From Odontocerum albicorne (lineage: Eukaryota > Arthropoda > Insecta > Trichoptera > Odontoceridae): DNA of 64,000 nt. The stretch covers positions 16,135,064-16,199,063 of the forward strand of contig OX463841.1 of assembly GCA_949825065.1 (NCBI GenBank), in the 5' to 3' direction. The translations under genes were made by a program, and so were the position numbers. Position 1 is the stretch's first letter, and each line of letters starts with the position of its first letter. Below are positions 32,445 to 42,864 of the stretch, in pieces. The notes below the pieces were generated by a model, which had not been told where the DNA came from, did no database searches, and saw only the letters and a list, made by a program, of their open reading frames with translations.

Positions 32445-32955
32445 TATTATTACACATGACAAGAAATATACACAATTTGAGAAAAAACAACAGGTAATTT
32501 GATTTGGACATACAATTTTAATGTATCTAGGTTTGTTGCCTTTCATTTGTCGTATCCCCAGTAAACTAGGTTTTTGCCTGTATCTCACTGAGGATATTTA
32601 GCATGAACAAATAAATCGATACTTCTTTCCGATTTTTGATTACACAAAAACAAAACCCCGTTGCACGCTCTCATCAACCTGACAAACAGTGACACTCAAC
32701 TACAACTGAAAACATTTTTCGAAATTCAACTCCTCACACATCATCACTCCAGAAAGACCAAAAATATTCATCCCACAATATACCGCACACAATGACAAGA
32801 ATAAAAATAAAAATTAAAACAAAAAATACACAGAAACACAAACATAAAAACAACCAAAATTAAAACAAAAAGAAACCCACACTCACGAGCTCACACAAAT
32901 ATTTCCCACTCGTCATTCATCCTGAAAGCCCAAGTACTCAAAATCCTGTCGCAAT
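32445..32955 (-). pseudogene. LINE-C copy 3: coding tail and 3' UTR
   Basis: Minus strand: a few codons of the coding end (DRILSTWAFRMNDEW-type reading out of frame near 32925) and the whole 3' UTR with GGTTTTGTTTTTGTGTAATC and the CACATGACAAGAAATATAC terminus at 32453. It is very similar to 28915-29470. Confidence 0.75.
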
Positions 32956-33029
32956 AACAAATTATACCATACATACTTGTATAAATACTATCAACTGTTT
33001 TCCTGCTGGAGCAGGCATTGCGAAAATAG

Positions 33030-33315
33030 AGCACAAGAATTTCATATCTTGACACACATATTTCGCCTCTTCCACATTCATACACCTTCTCAAACAGCTC
33101 CCATGATTTCTCATACTTCTGTCAAAATATCTCACTTGATTCAACTATGTTTTTCCTGATCTTCCTCTATCACGAATACTTCTCACATTAGCACTGTATA
33201 TTTGGTTTATTATAATTTCGTCATTAATTTGTTCCATGTATCCAAACTATCTAACAGTGTTCTTCTTCGTCTTACTCGACACATCACCAGCCTTACGTTG
33301 TAATTTATCTGTAAT
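33030..33315 (-). pseudogene. RTE-beta remnant
   Basis: Plus-strand view: GACACACATATTTCGCCTCT, then a TCTCAAACAGCTCCCATGA block and TCTTCTTCGTCTTACTCGAC match the family at 16015-16265. Reading frame is lost. Confidence 0.6.
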
Positions 33316-33319
33316 TATT

Positions 33320-34435
33320 TTTTTAGTAGTAAGCCTTTTTCCCCATGGTTACATCTCAGCCTGAAAAAAAGTTTTTTTTTACTGAAAATAATAAGTTTGA
33401 CAGTGGTTAGTCATGTTAGATTTTCCTTTTAAGGAAAAATAAGTAAATAAAAAACTGAAAATTGGTTTGGTTGTTAATATGTTTCCTATTTAAAGGAAAC
33501 TCCCCCCCCTTGGATATCCAGACTTGACCTGCCCTAAAGATTCACTTTCATTTTTCCCCGCCCCATTTACCATTGTATCACACCCCTCCCCACTTCTCTC
33601 CCCATACCTCATTCTTCTTATATTTTATACTATTTACACTTGTACAGGAAATATATTTTTAGCAATTTAGTTTATCTTAACCTGACGATGAAGACGGTGG
33701 TCTTCGAAATCGGTTGTAAACCTAAAAATAACCTGTGGTGAACACAAAAATATAAAATAAGTTTTTTATTTCCTTATTTTTCACATCACAAAGTGAAACT
33801 ATAGTATTTTTGAAGATTCAAGAAATAATATCCTTTTATAATTTAAGTCGACCTTTCTGTATCTAAAACACCAGTTTGGCCTTTCCTAAGCAATCGAGTT
33901 AGGATAACGAAAAGTACCTTTTTGATGCGGGACATCCATATTAGAGGAATCCTTTAGATCTTGTATTCACGACCTTCTCGTCATTTGGTCCTCGAAACTT
34001 CTCAATATGTGATATAACCATTCGAGCCTTCGTTAAGAGAATTTTTCAGCTTTGGGGCTAGTTTCTCAACCCTCTCTCTCTCTTCCTCATGTGCCTATTT
34101 CTTATTTATGTGTCATTTTCCTCCGTGGTTCTTTCAAATAATGTTCTCAACATGAGATTCGTAAACCAGAAAATAAGTCACTCACAGAAAAACAAATTCA
34201 CCCCCGAGCATAATCTGCTCATTTTTAATGTTTTCACATAATAATGATTTCTGATACACGTAGAATATTTACTTCATCAAACAATTTGGATGTATCACAT
34301 CAAATATTTAAGACTGTTGAAAAAATTGTCATTAGTTCAAACATAAACAAAAATTTGAAAATTAAAAAATCACACACAAATAGATTTTTTAAAGTGGGGG
34401 CTTACGAGAGTAAATCCGACCTACCCTTCCATTAT
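33320..34435. other. Mostly unassigned; C-rich patch and a CTGACGATGA hairpin
   Basis: A pyrimidine-rich stretch (33505-33610) has no recognised role. At 33682-33714 the sequence CTGACGATGAAGACGGTGGT then CTTCGAAATCGGTTG forms a 6-bp hairpin (GAAGAC/GTCTTC) framed by CTGACGA and GAAA. Similar wording occurs in Penelope-like tails. The 76-codon frame at 34244-34474 has no recognised domain. Confidence 0.35.
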
Positions 34436-34440
34436 AAGCA

Positions 34441-34800
34441 CAAGCTCCCGAAGCATTATCTGTTGCCTGACTAGTCCACCTACAGTATTAGCAGGGACGA
34501 CCAAGGTCTAAGTGAATGTGATGGAATACAAGTAGCCTGAACGAGTGGACTTGTTTTTGCTAAATAATTAGTGTAAGAATTGTTATCTAGTTATAAGTAG
34601 TATGTAGCTGTTAATTATTTCTAAGATCTCATATATTAAGATTGAATAAATAAAATAAAATGATATGTAGGAAAATAAGATTAATTAAGTTCATAAATTA
34701 TAACATATAATTAAGATTAGTTAAATAATAAATTTGTGTATAGGTATTATAGCCTTGACAAATGTTTGTGCAATAATTTACTTTATATAATAAAAAAAAA
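34441..34800 (+). repeat. Dispersed repeat H, copy 1 (uninterrupted)
   Basis: It runs from CTCCCGAAGCATTATCTGTT through GACGACCAAGGTCTAAGTG, a GAATAAATAAAATAAAATG stretch and TATAGCCTTGACAAATGTTT. Copy 2 (44560-45399, minus) is the same sequence with an RTE-alpha insertion at AGCCTTGAC, and a degraded copy 3 lies at 53060-53235. The class is unknown. The polyadenylation-like AATAAA suggests a retroelement 3' part. Confidence 0.75.
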
Positions 34801-35600
34801 TAAAAAAAGATTTTTTAAAACAAGTAACACAACACGTTTAAAAATATACTATCTTGTGAAAGTCTTACACGCAACAATTACAGATAAGACTCAATTCGTT
34901 ATAAAACAATTATAAAAACTTATCTCAAAAAAAGTATTACAAAGTTCTTTATAAATAAAAAAAATATAATTGATTTAAATGTAATAAGAAAATCTATAGT
35001 TAATTTTGTCCAATATTTTGAACAAAAAATAAAAAAAATATTGAAATTATCGGCATCTAATTACCCATAAACTCGACATATCTATTATTTAATAAAAAAA
35101 TAACAATAGGAACAATGATACTATTTTTTATTTTCTCACAGTACGTATTGTATGCATATTACCAAAAAATTCCAGAATCACGAAGATCGCATTACAAGAA
35201 TGTATCGACGATATAATATTGACAGTTAAATAATTAAAATAAAAGGTTAAAGTTTTCGCAAACATCATTCACAAACGATGTGGCCCGATTTCGTTGTGCG
35301 AATCGAAGTTATTTTTTATCTGCGCTTCGCAATAATGGGTTTATTAATATTCAGCCGAGTTCCCCATTCATCAAACGGCCTCGGCATTAACCGATGGAAT
35401 TAAATTTTAACAATTCTTTTATCTCTTTTGTATATTAATAATATTACGTTGCATATAAAATAATATAATCTGCATATGCAAAATTGAAACAGACTGACAA
35501 ATGATTTTTATTTGGAATAAGTACTGAAATATATATATTTTTTTAATATTGATTAAATCATAACTTATAACGAACTGATGCAAAAGTTTGGCGTAACATT
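34800..35600. other. Unassigned low-copy region with a non-repetitive GC patch
   Basis: The first 300 bp are very AT-rich. From about 35265 to 35400 composition rises (CACAAACGATGTGGCCCGAT, TCTGCGCTTCGCAATAATGG, CATCAAACGGCCTCGGCATT) without matching any other part of the window. No frame was found. A regulatory element is possible but unsupported. Confidence 0.3.
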
Positions 35601-35609
35601 TAACGAAAT

Positions 35610-35990
35610 CTGTCACCTTAAATTATCTGGTAATTATCGATAGTCGCATAACTTTCGCTTTTCTTTGCATTAATAAAAAATCTTACCTTAAATTACCTGA
35701 CAATTTTTGATACCTTCCTTTTTTGCTTTTAAAAAACCTTAAATTACCTGACAATCTTTGATAGCTCTACAACATTCCTTATTTTTTTCATAAAATAAAA
35801 TCTCTCACCTTAAATTACCTGCCATTTTCTTATAGCTGTAGAACCTTCCTTTTTCTTTCGCATCTAAAAAATCTATCTTCTTAAATTATCTGATATTTTG
35901 TGACAGATGTACAACCTTTGTATTTAAAAAAAATCTCTCCTTAAATTAACTGTCAGTTTTTGATAACTGTACAACCTTCCTTTTTCTTTT
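35610..35990. repeat. Degenerate tandem array, about 6 units of 55-80 bp
   Basis: The block ACCTTAAATTACCTGACAAT then TTTTGATA and ACAACCTTCCTTTTTC recurs six times with substitutions and variable spacing. It is old enough that unit lengths have drifted. Confidence 0.8.
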
Positions 35991-36084
35991 GATATATTTC
36001 TGTTATTGTTGGTATTTAACATATATTGTTTCGCCGAGATAAACAGAAACACCTGATCTCCATTTTTTATTATCAAAATATACA

Positions 36085-36285
36085 GCTTTCAGCTCCTCTA
36101 CGTTCATACAGCGTCAATGATAATTTAATATTATTCATACTCCTCACTTTTGATTCTTCCAAAATCTGGCTCACTTGATCTTGTCACGTTTTCATCGGTC
36201 TACCACCCATACCTTGCACTTCTGACATGTATACTCACTAAATCATTCTTTCGACATTGTCTTTATTTCGCCTTCTTCCATACAG
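36085..36285 (-). repeat. RTE-beta scrap
   Basis: CTCCTCTACGTTCATACAGC, then ATCTGGCTCACTTGATCTT and CTTCTGACATGTATACTCAC resemble the minus-strand RTE-beta end. Degraded. Confidence 0.4.
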
Positions 36286-36339
36286 TTTGAAAAAAATTAT
36301 AATAATTTGAATAATTCTGGCGACCATCCAACTTTCTTT

Positions 36340-36430
36340 ATTTACTTTCGTACGGTTGTTTGAAAGAGATTGCCACCTGACAATTAGCTTGCAAGATTGT
36401 TATACAATGAAGTAGTATGTTAGTTATAAT
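36340..36430 (+). repeat. LINE-D/SINE-E 3' tail scrap
   Basis: GTTTGAAAGAGATTGCCACC then TGACAATTAGCTTGCAAGAT resembles the shared 3' stem-loop region of LINE-D and SINE-E. Confidence 0.45.
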
Positions 36431-36454
36431 AATAAAATGTCAATTTATATTTAG

Positions 36455-36750
36455 CAGTCAAGAGAGTGCTCCGTGGGCGCTCCAACTTGGGATTCGAACC
36501 CACTACCATTGACAGATTCAATATATTACAAATAACAAAAAAAAAACAACTTGAGTTTAAGGATAGGTAAGTGCTGACTACGGCCATTAAATTAGGATCT
36601 TCCCCGCATCTGTATGTTTACAAAAATATATTGGGTAAGAAAACTTACCAAATGAAGAGGATCTACAAATAATCCTTTGCAGATCTTCCGATATGTGACT
36701 GTCACTAATTTGGCTTAAGGTGTAGTATAGTTTTTATAGAATCAAATTTG
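36455..36750 (-). mobile_element. LINE-B 3' UTR, interrupted by RTE-alpha
   Basis: In plus-strand view, GTGGGCGCTCCAACTTGGGA, then CTTCCCCGCATCTGTATGT and CAGATCTTCCGATATGTGAC are the inverse of the LINE-B UTR. The matching coding end lies beyond the RTE-alpha insertion at 37264-37400 (TCCCAAAAAGGGTTGTCTTC). Together they form one split minus-strand LINE-B copy. Confidence 0.7.
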
Positions 36751-36762
36751 ATAAGTTTTAGT

Positions 36763-37263
36763 ATTAAACATGTTAATCCTGAATGTTCCGTTGGGATGTT
36801 TAAAGAACACTATCTTGAAAAACAAGTATATGAATATCCAAACCAAGGTGAGGATATACCATACAAGACCTGTGTCCGCCCCATAATGACATACAGCATA
36901 GAGTCTAGAGCCGACACTGTCAGAACCAAAAATCTCCTTCGAACCAGCGAAATGAAGGTACTCAGGAGTATCGCTGGCAAAACCCTTCGTGATAGAGTAT
37001 GAAACACAGAAATCCGAAGGACGTGCGAAGTTGAAGATATTGTCAGATGGGGACGAAAGAGAATAAGGTTCTGGAACGATCCAGAATGGCGGAACGTATC
37101 CAGAATGGCGGAACCAAGAGCCGTAAGAATTGCCAGAGACAATATCCCCCAAGCAAGCAGACCTCCAGGACGACCTCCCAAAAGATGGAAAGACAGCTGG
37201 CAGTCGACGTCACAAGAGGCAAACGATGATGCAGGACAACAGGTCTAAAATAAGAAGAGAAGA
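36763..37263 (+). pseudogene. RTE-alpha copy inserted in LINE-B
   Basis: Translation: NTIWKNKYMNIQTKVRI, then YKTCVRPIMTYSIESRADTV, RTSEMKVLRSIAGKTLRDRV, a stop, EDIVRWGRKRIRFWNDPEWR and later PPGRPPKRWKDSWQSTS. A duplicated CCAGAATGGCGGAAC at 37081-37110 is private to this copy. It is flanked by AAATTTGATAAG (36751-36762) and AAATTTAATAAG (37264-37275), a 12-bp target-site duplication with one substitution. Confidence 0.82.
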
Positions 37264-37400
37264 AATTTAATAAGATCTCCCAAAAAGGGTTGTCTTCAAG
37301 TGTTTCTTAAAGATCTACTCATCTCTGAAGAAACATCTCTCAAACACTGATTCGAGAGATACATTGGAACATCCCATTAAGGGAGTAAATAAATTAATTT
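37264..37400 (-). mobile_element. LINE-B coding end, right part of the split copy
   Basis: The minus strand encodes HLKTTLFGRSY followed by a stop, parallel to NYLKTAFFGRFYPNL at 31220-31270. Confidence 0.6.
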
Positions 37401-37756
37401 TTGTAGAGCTTTTGTCTGCAGAATGATGCCTCTCCAGCGCGAACAATATTATGTATTTTACTTCCTTTCACTTGTTTTTTTACTCATTTTTCACTCAACT
37501 CTATTTGAATCTTCTCAACGGCATTATTCCCCTTTGTTTTGCCTCACGTAAAATTTGAATTCACCCACCCACAACAATGTTTGTTTTTTATCGTAATTTC
37601 TTTAATATAGAAACAAACCTTGTAATAAACAAGCGATTTAAAATTTGGTGTAGAAAAGCTCGGAGAAAAAGCTCCTTTTATTATTTTTTATCTTAAAAGA
37701 GACACAGGTTGTTCCAAATGAATTAAAACTGGATTGTTTACTTACATCAAATGAGT

Positions 37757-37822
37757 TAGCTGGAACATTTATTAATGATAGCTGGAACATTTATTAATGA
37801 TAGCTGGAACATTTATTTAAAT
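37757..37822. repeat. 22-bp tandem repeat, 3 copies
   Basis: TAGCTGGAACATTTATTAAT followed by GA is repeated at 37757, 37779 and 37801, the last diverging at its end. Confidence 0.9.
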
Positions 37823-37859
37823 ATCATTGTAAACATAATTCTACCTTAAATAAATATAG

Positions 37860-38050
37860 AACGAGGAAATAATAAAATAAGGTAGATGAAGAAGTCTCAA
37901 CTGAGGGAAATGTGTGAAATAAGAGCAGCAAAAGAGCGTGTATGACGAAATGTATAAATATAAAGAAAGCAAGAATGTGCGCATTGATATAAATGCGTGA
38001 CGATTTGTCTTCTCAAACTACCCCAGAAGGAACACGGTATGATGGTATAT
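37860..38050 (+). repeat. RTE-beta 3' fragment, plus orientation
   Basis: GTGTATGACGAAATGTATAA then ATATAAAGAAAGCAAGAATG, and the AACACGGTATGATGGTATAT ending, match the inverse of RTE-beta tails. Confidence 0.5.
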
Positions 38051-38113
38051 CATATATATCCTTACAAAAAATATTTATACGTTTCTGCTGTTAATTACAA
38101 TACTCGTACATTA

Positions 38114-38447
38114 CAGTACCCAGCGGTAAGTAATACATATCGGGCTTAAGAAAGAGACTCTCGGCCATAATCGGCAAACTTTGGCTTTGTAGAGCGTCGT
38201 CTCTGTCACACGATTCGCTAACAGTCCGGTATCTAGAAACGGCTGTTAAGCTTTTTGTAATTAAATTTAAAAAAACCTTTTTACAATATAAATTTTTTTA
38301 TAATTGTTTTATTTAAAACGCCTGTAAACGACTGACAAATCGTGACGGAACACGTGTATGAATGACAAAGACGACGCTGTACAAAGTCGATTATGGCCGA
38401 CAGTCTCTTTCTTAAGCCCGATGTGTATTACTTGCCGCCGGGTACTG
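38114..38447. mobile_element. CAGTACCC inverted-repeat element, copy 1
   Basis: The left end CAGTACCCAGCGGTAAGTAA and the inverted right end CAGTACCCGGCGGCAAGTAA begin arms of about 60-80 bp that continue through CGGGCTTAAGAAAGAGACT and GGCCATAATCG. TA flanks both ends. There is no coding capacity in the interior (334 bp in all). It looks like a MITE of a TA-targeting transposon. Confidence 0.8.
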
Positions 38448-38459
38448 TACAACTGTTAA

Positions 38460-38920
38460 AAAAATATTAAACTAATCAACATTTGAAATTTTTAGTGATG
38501 ATATGCAAAGTTTCTGCATGTATTTTTAATAGATCAGAAAATAATTTTAATTAAAATAATTATCACGATAAGGTGAGCTATGCGTAAGTTCTACGATTTA
38601 TTTCCCCTATTCACGCAAACAAGCATCCATAAGAAATTTTATTTTTGTTTGCATATATTAAATATCACCAATTCGACGATAGTTTGAATAACTGAAGTAA
38701 GATGAATGAAATGTAAAGAATCATATCATGCAAACCATTTAAAAGAGAGAGAAAAAATAAACAAGATGTATATTAATTGAGTAGCAATTTAAATTGCAAT
38801 ATGTAAAACGTACCGTACTCGTTCACGATATCTTCAATATATTCAAATCCAAAAAGAAGCGGTGTCACTCGTAACTTGCAATCTGTCTCATCTTAGTTTC
38901 AATCACTGTACATCTTCTCT
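38460..38920. other. Unassigned sequence
   Basis: Nothing recognised. Confidence 0.35.
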
Positions 38921-38926
38921 GGTCAA

Positions 38927-39118
38927 TTGTGTCACGCTGCATTCGTTCCTGAAGCAGAGCCGACTGTTTCAGATTCCATGAAGGCTGCTCAATATGGATA
39001 TCAGAAAACTGAATCCCATTTGATAGTAAAATTAAAATCATTATGTATTTTTACTTATCAATTATCTAACGTTAAACATGCTTGTATCGCAGATTTACGT
39101 CCTGGTTTCTATACCTAA
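38927..39118 (+). other. Unidentified 63-codon frame
   Basis: The frame starts CHAAFVPEAEPTVSDSMKAA and has a less A/T-biased composition than neighbouring chance frames. No domain was recognised and no splice context proves it an exon. Confidence 0.2.
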
Positions 39119-39255
39119 TTTTTATAGATTCCTTACATACCTTACATACAAAATTTAGTCATAAATCGAAGGTCTTTTAAAAATTCTTGTTATTGTATTT
39201 GTAGGCAGCGACATTGAACTAATAACCCTATAAAATATTATTATACAATAGTATA

Positions 39256-39700
39256 TTAATCTAGATATTTCTGTAGATGTAAATCAATCCAGCATTCTGT
39301 CCAGTTGAAACCATGGTTTAACCCTTTATAATGAGAATGAATAAGATATAAGTGTCTCTCACGTGTCGTTTGCGGATGGGCCACTGCGTGATGACTAGTC
39401 ATCTTTACATAATGGGTATTGTGGAGAATCCTGGTTGCGACTGTGGCCTGAATGACGAGACTGTAGATCATGTGTTTTTCGGTTGTCATTTACGTGTAAA
39501 ATTAATTTATTATATCAACTTTAATTAAAGTATTTTTGGATTTTACATTGTGACTCAAATCATCCTAGTGAGGTTGTCTTAAAAAAATCTCACGTAAAGG
39601 GTTAAATTATACTAAATCATGTTTTTAGTCTTGAGGAATTTAATGGAAATTTCAAGCGCGCATTTATTATTGAAATTTACAAATTCTTTCCAGGTTTCTG
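39256..39700 (+). pseudogene. I/R1-like LINE C-terminal remnant with CCHC-like motif
   Basis: The plus strand reads SLTCRLRMGHCVMTSHLYIM then GIVENPGCDCGLNDETVDHV and FFGCHLR. This is the RLRTGH...CxCG...ETVEHxxxxC block near the end of I- and R1-clade LINEs. A frameshift follows, then NHPSEVVLKKSHVKG, a stop and SLEEFNGNFKRAFIIEIYKF, the usual C-terminal tail. The minus-strand frame over the same DNA is a shadow. Confidence 0.72.
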
Positions 39701-40139
39701 AATGAGAAACCGATTGTGCTTTACTTAACAGATTATATTTACTTAATGCCATATCATTGCCACGTCCAATGAATGTTGCATTTCTTCGAAGAACTGTTCC
39801 ATTCATGAACAATTGTTAAGTTTTAGCAGTTTAATCAGTTAAAGCTGTAAATTGTCTAAAATTGTTTTTTTCCAATTTCCTTCATTGTATTAATTCTGAT
39901 AATTTCACTTTTAGCTTTAATATGTTGGCACAAATCATCTTAGTGTGTATAGATTGCCTAGGAAAAACATAATCTTGATCTCTGTTCTAACATTAGAGAC
40001 AGCATTCATCGTGGAAATAGTGTGGTAAATAGTAAATTTGTTATTCATTATTAATATCCCGGATTAATTGACCCATCAGGATAATAATATATTTTACAAA
40101 GCGACACTACACAAGTAATATTTATAGTGTTGTTTTCAT

Positions 40140-40500
40140 ACAATGCTTATTTACAACCTTCTTCTCCCTGGCTCCATTCCAACTCACTGTCTGCGAAGAC
40201 TGATGGGGTCAGCTCTTCTCGTCCTCAGGTTGTATGCTCTTCTGTCCCGGACTACGTCCTCCAAGCCGTGCCTCTGCACCAGGTTATCTTTTTGCACCAC
40301 CCATGAATTCTTTGGTCTTCCTCTGGTTGTTATTCGAAAAAGATCCATGGAGATTGCCTAGTTCACAATGTGATCGGGTGATCTGCGTCCAACGTGCCCA
40401 TACCATCTCAATCGCCTCTCTTCCATCTTGCTGTTGATGTCTGTAACACCTAGGCTTCCACGAATGTGTGAGCTTTTTATTTTGTCTCTTAAGGACACAC
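40140..40500 (-). pseudogene. RTE-like LINE C-terminal remnant
   Basis: On the minus strand the translation shows RRRQLGHL-type residues only weakly, but clearly GLEDVVRDRRAYNLRTRRAD then PISLRRQ. Upstream are an RRPKNSW-like block and a DMGTLDADHP block, in the order found after the reverse transcriptase in RTE-like elements. Several frameshifts. Confidence 0.55.
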
Positions 40501-40789
40501 CAGCTGACAAATACTTATTTACAACCACGTATAAATAAGCTTTATTTTATGAAATCTAAAACGAAAAGCTCTCGAAGGGATATTTTATTACAAACTAATG
40601 CCACAAAAGCACATATGTTTTTTATGAGAGCTAATATTTATGCGGAAAGAAAAAAAATAAAGTTACTAATCGAAAAAATAAAGTTATTATTATTTATCGT
40701 GTTTAAATAACCTAATACTATATTCCGTTATTATTGACCAACTTTTTACCTTCTTTTAAAAACTGTCTTTTTAAATAAGTTGCAATCGC

Positions 40790-41010
40790 ATTCCTAAAGC
40801 CGATCCATCTGTATCTCCTCAGTTGTCCGCTTTCCCAGCCTCATCAAACAGCCGAAGACACAGATGGAGCTCGTGAGAGAGATTATATGGTCCTGTCGGG
40901 ACATTCTTCACGCTGTTCTTTGGATCTCGCAGACCGCAGAGAGGCGATATGTTGGTCGTTCTTTCAATTTGTTCTTTGACATTCAACACTGATAACATTT
41001 ATAGGATGTT
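40790..41010 (-). other. Unidentified 59-codon frame with balanced composition
   Basis: The minus strand from an ATG near 41000 is open for 59 codons (VKEQIERTTNISPLCGLRDP, KNSVKNVPTGPYNLSHELHL), then a stop followed by more open frame. G+C is higher than the surroundings. It could be part of a retroelement ORF or a decayed exon. No family was recognised. Confidence 0.25.
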
Positions 41011-41144
41011 TATCTCCCGGCTTATTTGTAAATCATGTTCAATAAGTTCTAGAATGTACAAGTTTATTCGTTTTAATTAAACAATTAACTTACGAGTAAG
41101 TATCGATAATTTATATATTACGACCTCCATGATCTAGTTGATAA

Positions 41145-41220
41145 AATGCATATCTTCCAATGCAGAGGTCAAGAGTCCGATTCCTGCTAGAACCCAGTTT
41201 TTTTTTTCAGTCTAATTTTC
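41145..41220 (+). repeat. SINE-E head, plus orientation
   Basis: CCATGATCTAGTTGATAAAA (A-box region) and GGTCAAGAGTCCGATTCCTG (B-box region) are followed by AGAACCCAG, as in the SINE-E copies. Confidence 0.6.
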
Positions 41221-41344
41221 ACTTAAGGCATCATAAACATATTTCTAGTTGGTAAGGAGAGAATGTTGCATGGCAGTAGTCTCGCAGGCCTGTGTTGTAT
41301 GCAAATAAAGTGTCATACATTATTCACGCTGCTAAATGTGATTT

Positions 41345-41415
41345 GTTTAATATTGGTGGGTTCGAGTCTCAAGTAAGAGCGCCCTTGGAGAGTTTGCTCT
41401 TTAAACAACGCTGTA
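41345..41415 (+). repeat. LINE-B 3' terminal scrap
   Basis: TTCGAGTCTCAAGTAAGAGC then GCCCTTGGAGAGTTTGCTCT matches the LINE-B end at 57630-57670. Confidence 0.6.
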
Positions 41416-41449
41416 AAAAGATTTCCTTTGAATTGAATTGCTTAATTGT

Positions 41450-41560
41450 GGTTTAATTCATTCGTATGGTAAATCAAGAATCGACAGTGAAACCACAGTT
41501 TGGAAGTCAAGCATTTTACCAACTAGGCAACGAAGGTCGTCAATTTTAGACAAAATATTT
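41450..41560 (-). repeat. tRNA-derived SINE head
   Basis: The minus strand reads TTGCCTAGTTGGTAAAATGC, a good A box, then a decayed B-box region. It resembles the SINE-E head. Confidence 0.55.
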
Positions 41561-41569
41561 TTCTAAGCA

Positions 41570-42230
41570 TGTAAAAAACACGATGTCACGATGAATCGTT
41601 GTATAGACCGAAAATATGAATGAACTAAAAATTTCAAATAACGTCACACAAATAAATGAACATATACAAATAAACGACAAAACGTTCATATGACAAACAT
41701 TGTACTGTTCGCCGGCGAGTGAGCGAGTGACATAACGGGTATAATGACGTCACAACGTTATGAGTCAATCACGGCGCGTTTTTAACATGTCGTTTTTCAT
41801 ACAGCTTTTAAATAGTAAAAATAAAGAGATACTTATAAAGCACTGTTTATAGAGCAATATCTTTTATGGAGCAATCATAAAAAAGGTCGATTACCCAAAA
41901 TATGCTCACCATGTCGAACTTCTCACGGTGTGTACCATAACTATAGAAGCCTCGAAACAAGAAGACAACAATCCATTGCGATACTACTACTTAAGGTTTT
42001 TCAAGGTTGCTTTAACTGTCCCGCGACTCTAGAAGCACTAAGTTTATGTGTACCTAATAAATATAGCCGTGCAAGGAATCACCTTCTGTTCTAAATGACA
42101 CTGTAGATATATTCTCGGTACCGCCTAGCAGTATGAGAAGAATCCTGGCTGATATTCTTCCTAACGAATAAGTTAACGCTAGAAGCAGACCCTCTTTGTG
42201 TAACAGGAGAAATCTGTGCCAAGTGGATAA
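41570..42230. other. Unassigned sequence
   Basis: Nothing recognised. A locally GC-richer segment (41710-41790) carries GTGAGCGAGTGACATAACGG but no frame. Confidence 0.3.
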
Positions 42231-42234
42231 AAAA

Positions 42235-42560
42235 AAGTGTTTTAACTCGATATTCGAACCGACTACTATTGATAGATTAAAAATTTTACAGAAAAAGAAC
42301 AAGAGTATTTATATAGGAAGGATGAGACTGCAGCCGAACTTCATATTGTTAAATGAGGAACTTCACCGCATCTGCATATATTTAGAACATGTTTGGTAAG
42401 AAAACCGCAGAAAACTTATCAATACAAGACGACTTACATAGAACATTTGAAGATCTTCCGATATGTGATAGTAACAAATTCGTCTTTAGGTGTAGTGTAG
42501 TGTATGTGTGTAGAGTTTATATATAATTATAAATTTTGATGACACCATCCAAAAAAGGTT
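42235..42560 (-). mobile_element. LINE-B 3' UTR, minus orientation
   Basis: Inverse of the LINE-B UTR: TTTAGAACATGTTTGGTAAG, GAAGATCTTCCGATATGTGA, TAGTGTAGTGTATGTGTGTA and the coding-proximal CATCCAAAAAAGG, where it is replaced by SINE-E. Confidence 0.7.
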
Positions 42561-42564
42561 TTTT

Positions 42565-42760
42565 TTTTAACCTGGCGAGTTTATTGCCATGTGGCAATCT
42601 CTTCTAACCAACCAGAAAGATGTTTTTTTTATAGGCCTTAAGTGTTAACCAGACTGGAATCCTATTTAAAAAATCTGGGTTCCAGCGGGGATCGAACCCG
42701 CAACCTCCGGATCGGCAGACAAGTGTCTTACCACCAGGCCACGAAGGTGTCTTCAAGCGC
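42565..42760 (-). repeat. SINE-E, best-preserved copy
   Basis: The minus strand begins with a tRNA-like head: GTGGCCTGGTGGTAAGACAC (A box) and GGTTGCGGGTTCGATCCCC (perfect B box) at tRNA spacing. An AACCCAG-plus-A/T body follows, and a tail ends in CTGGTTGGTTAGAAGAGATT then TGCCACATGGCAATAAACTC. The tail hairpin TTGCC-ACAT-GGCAA matches the LINE-D 3' end, where the loop differs but the stem is kept. Confidence 0.88.
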
Positions 42761-42864
42761 ATCCTACATTTGCACACACATCTCTAACACTTTGAGGTAG
42801 ACAAAGATCGTTCAAATTGAAATATTACTCAAGATAACGAAGCATACCAAAAAAATACTTGCGT

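Noticed and set aside
42655..42745. Functional tRNA gene
   Set aside because: A and B boxes are good, but the acceptor and anticodon arms do not fold and the sequence continues into a SINE body with a LIN-type 3' tail.
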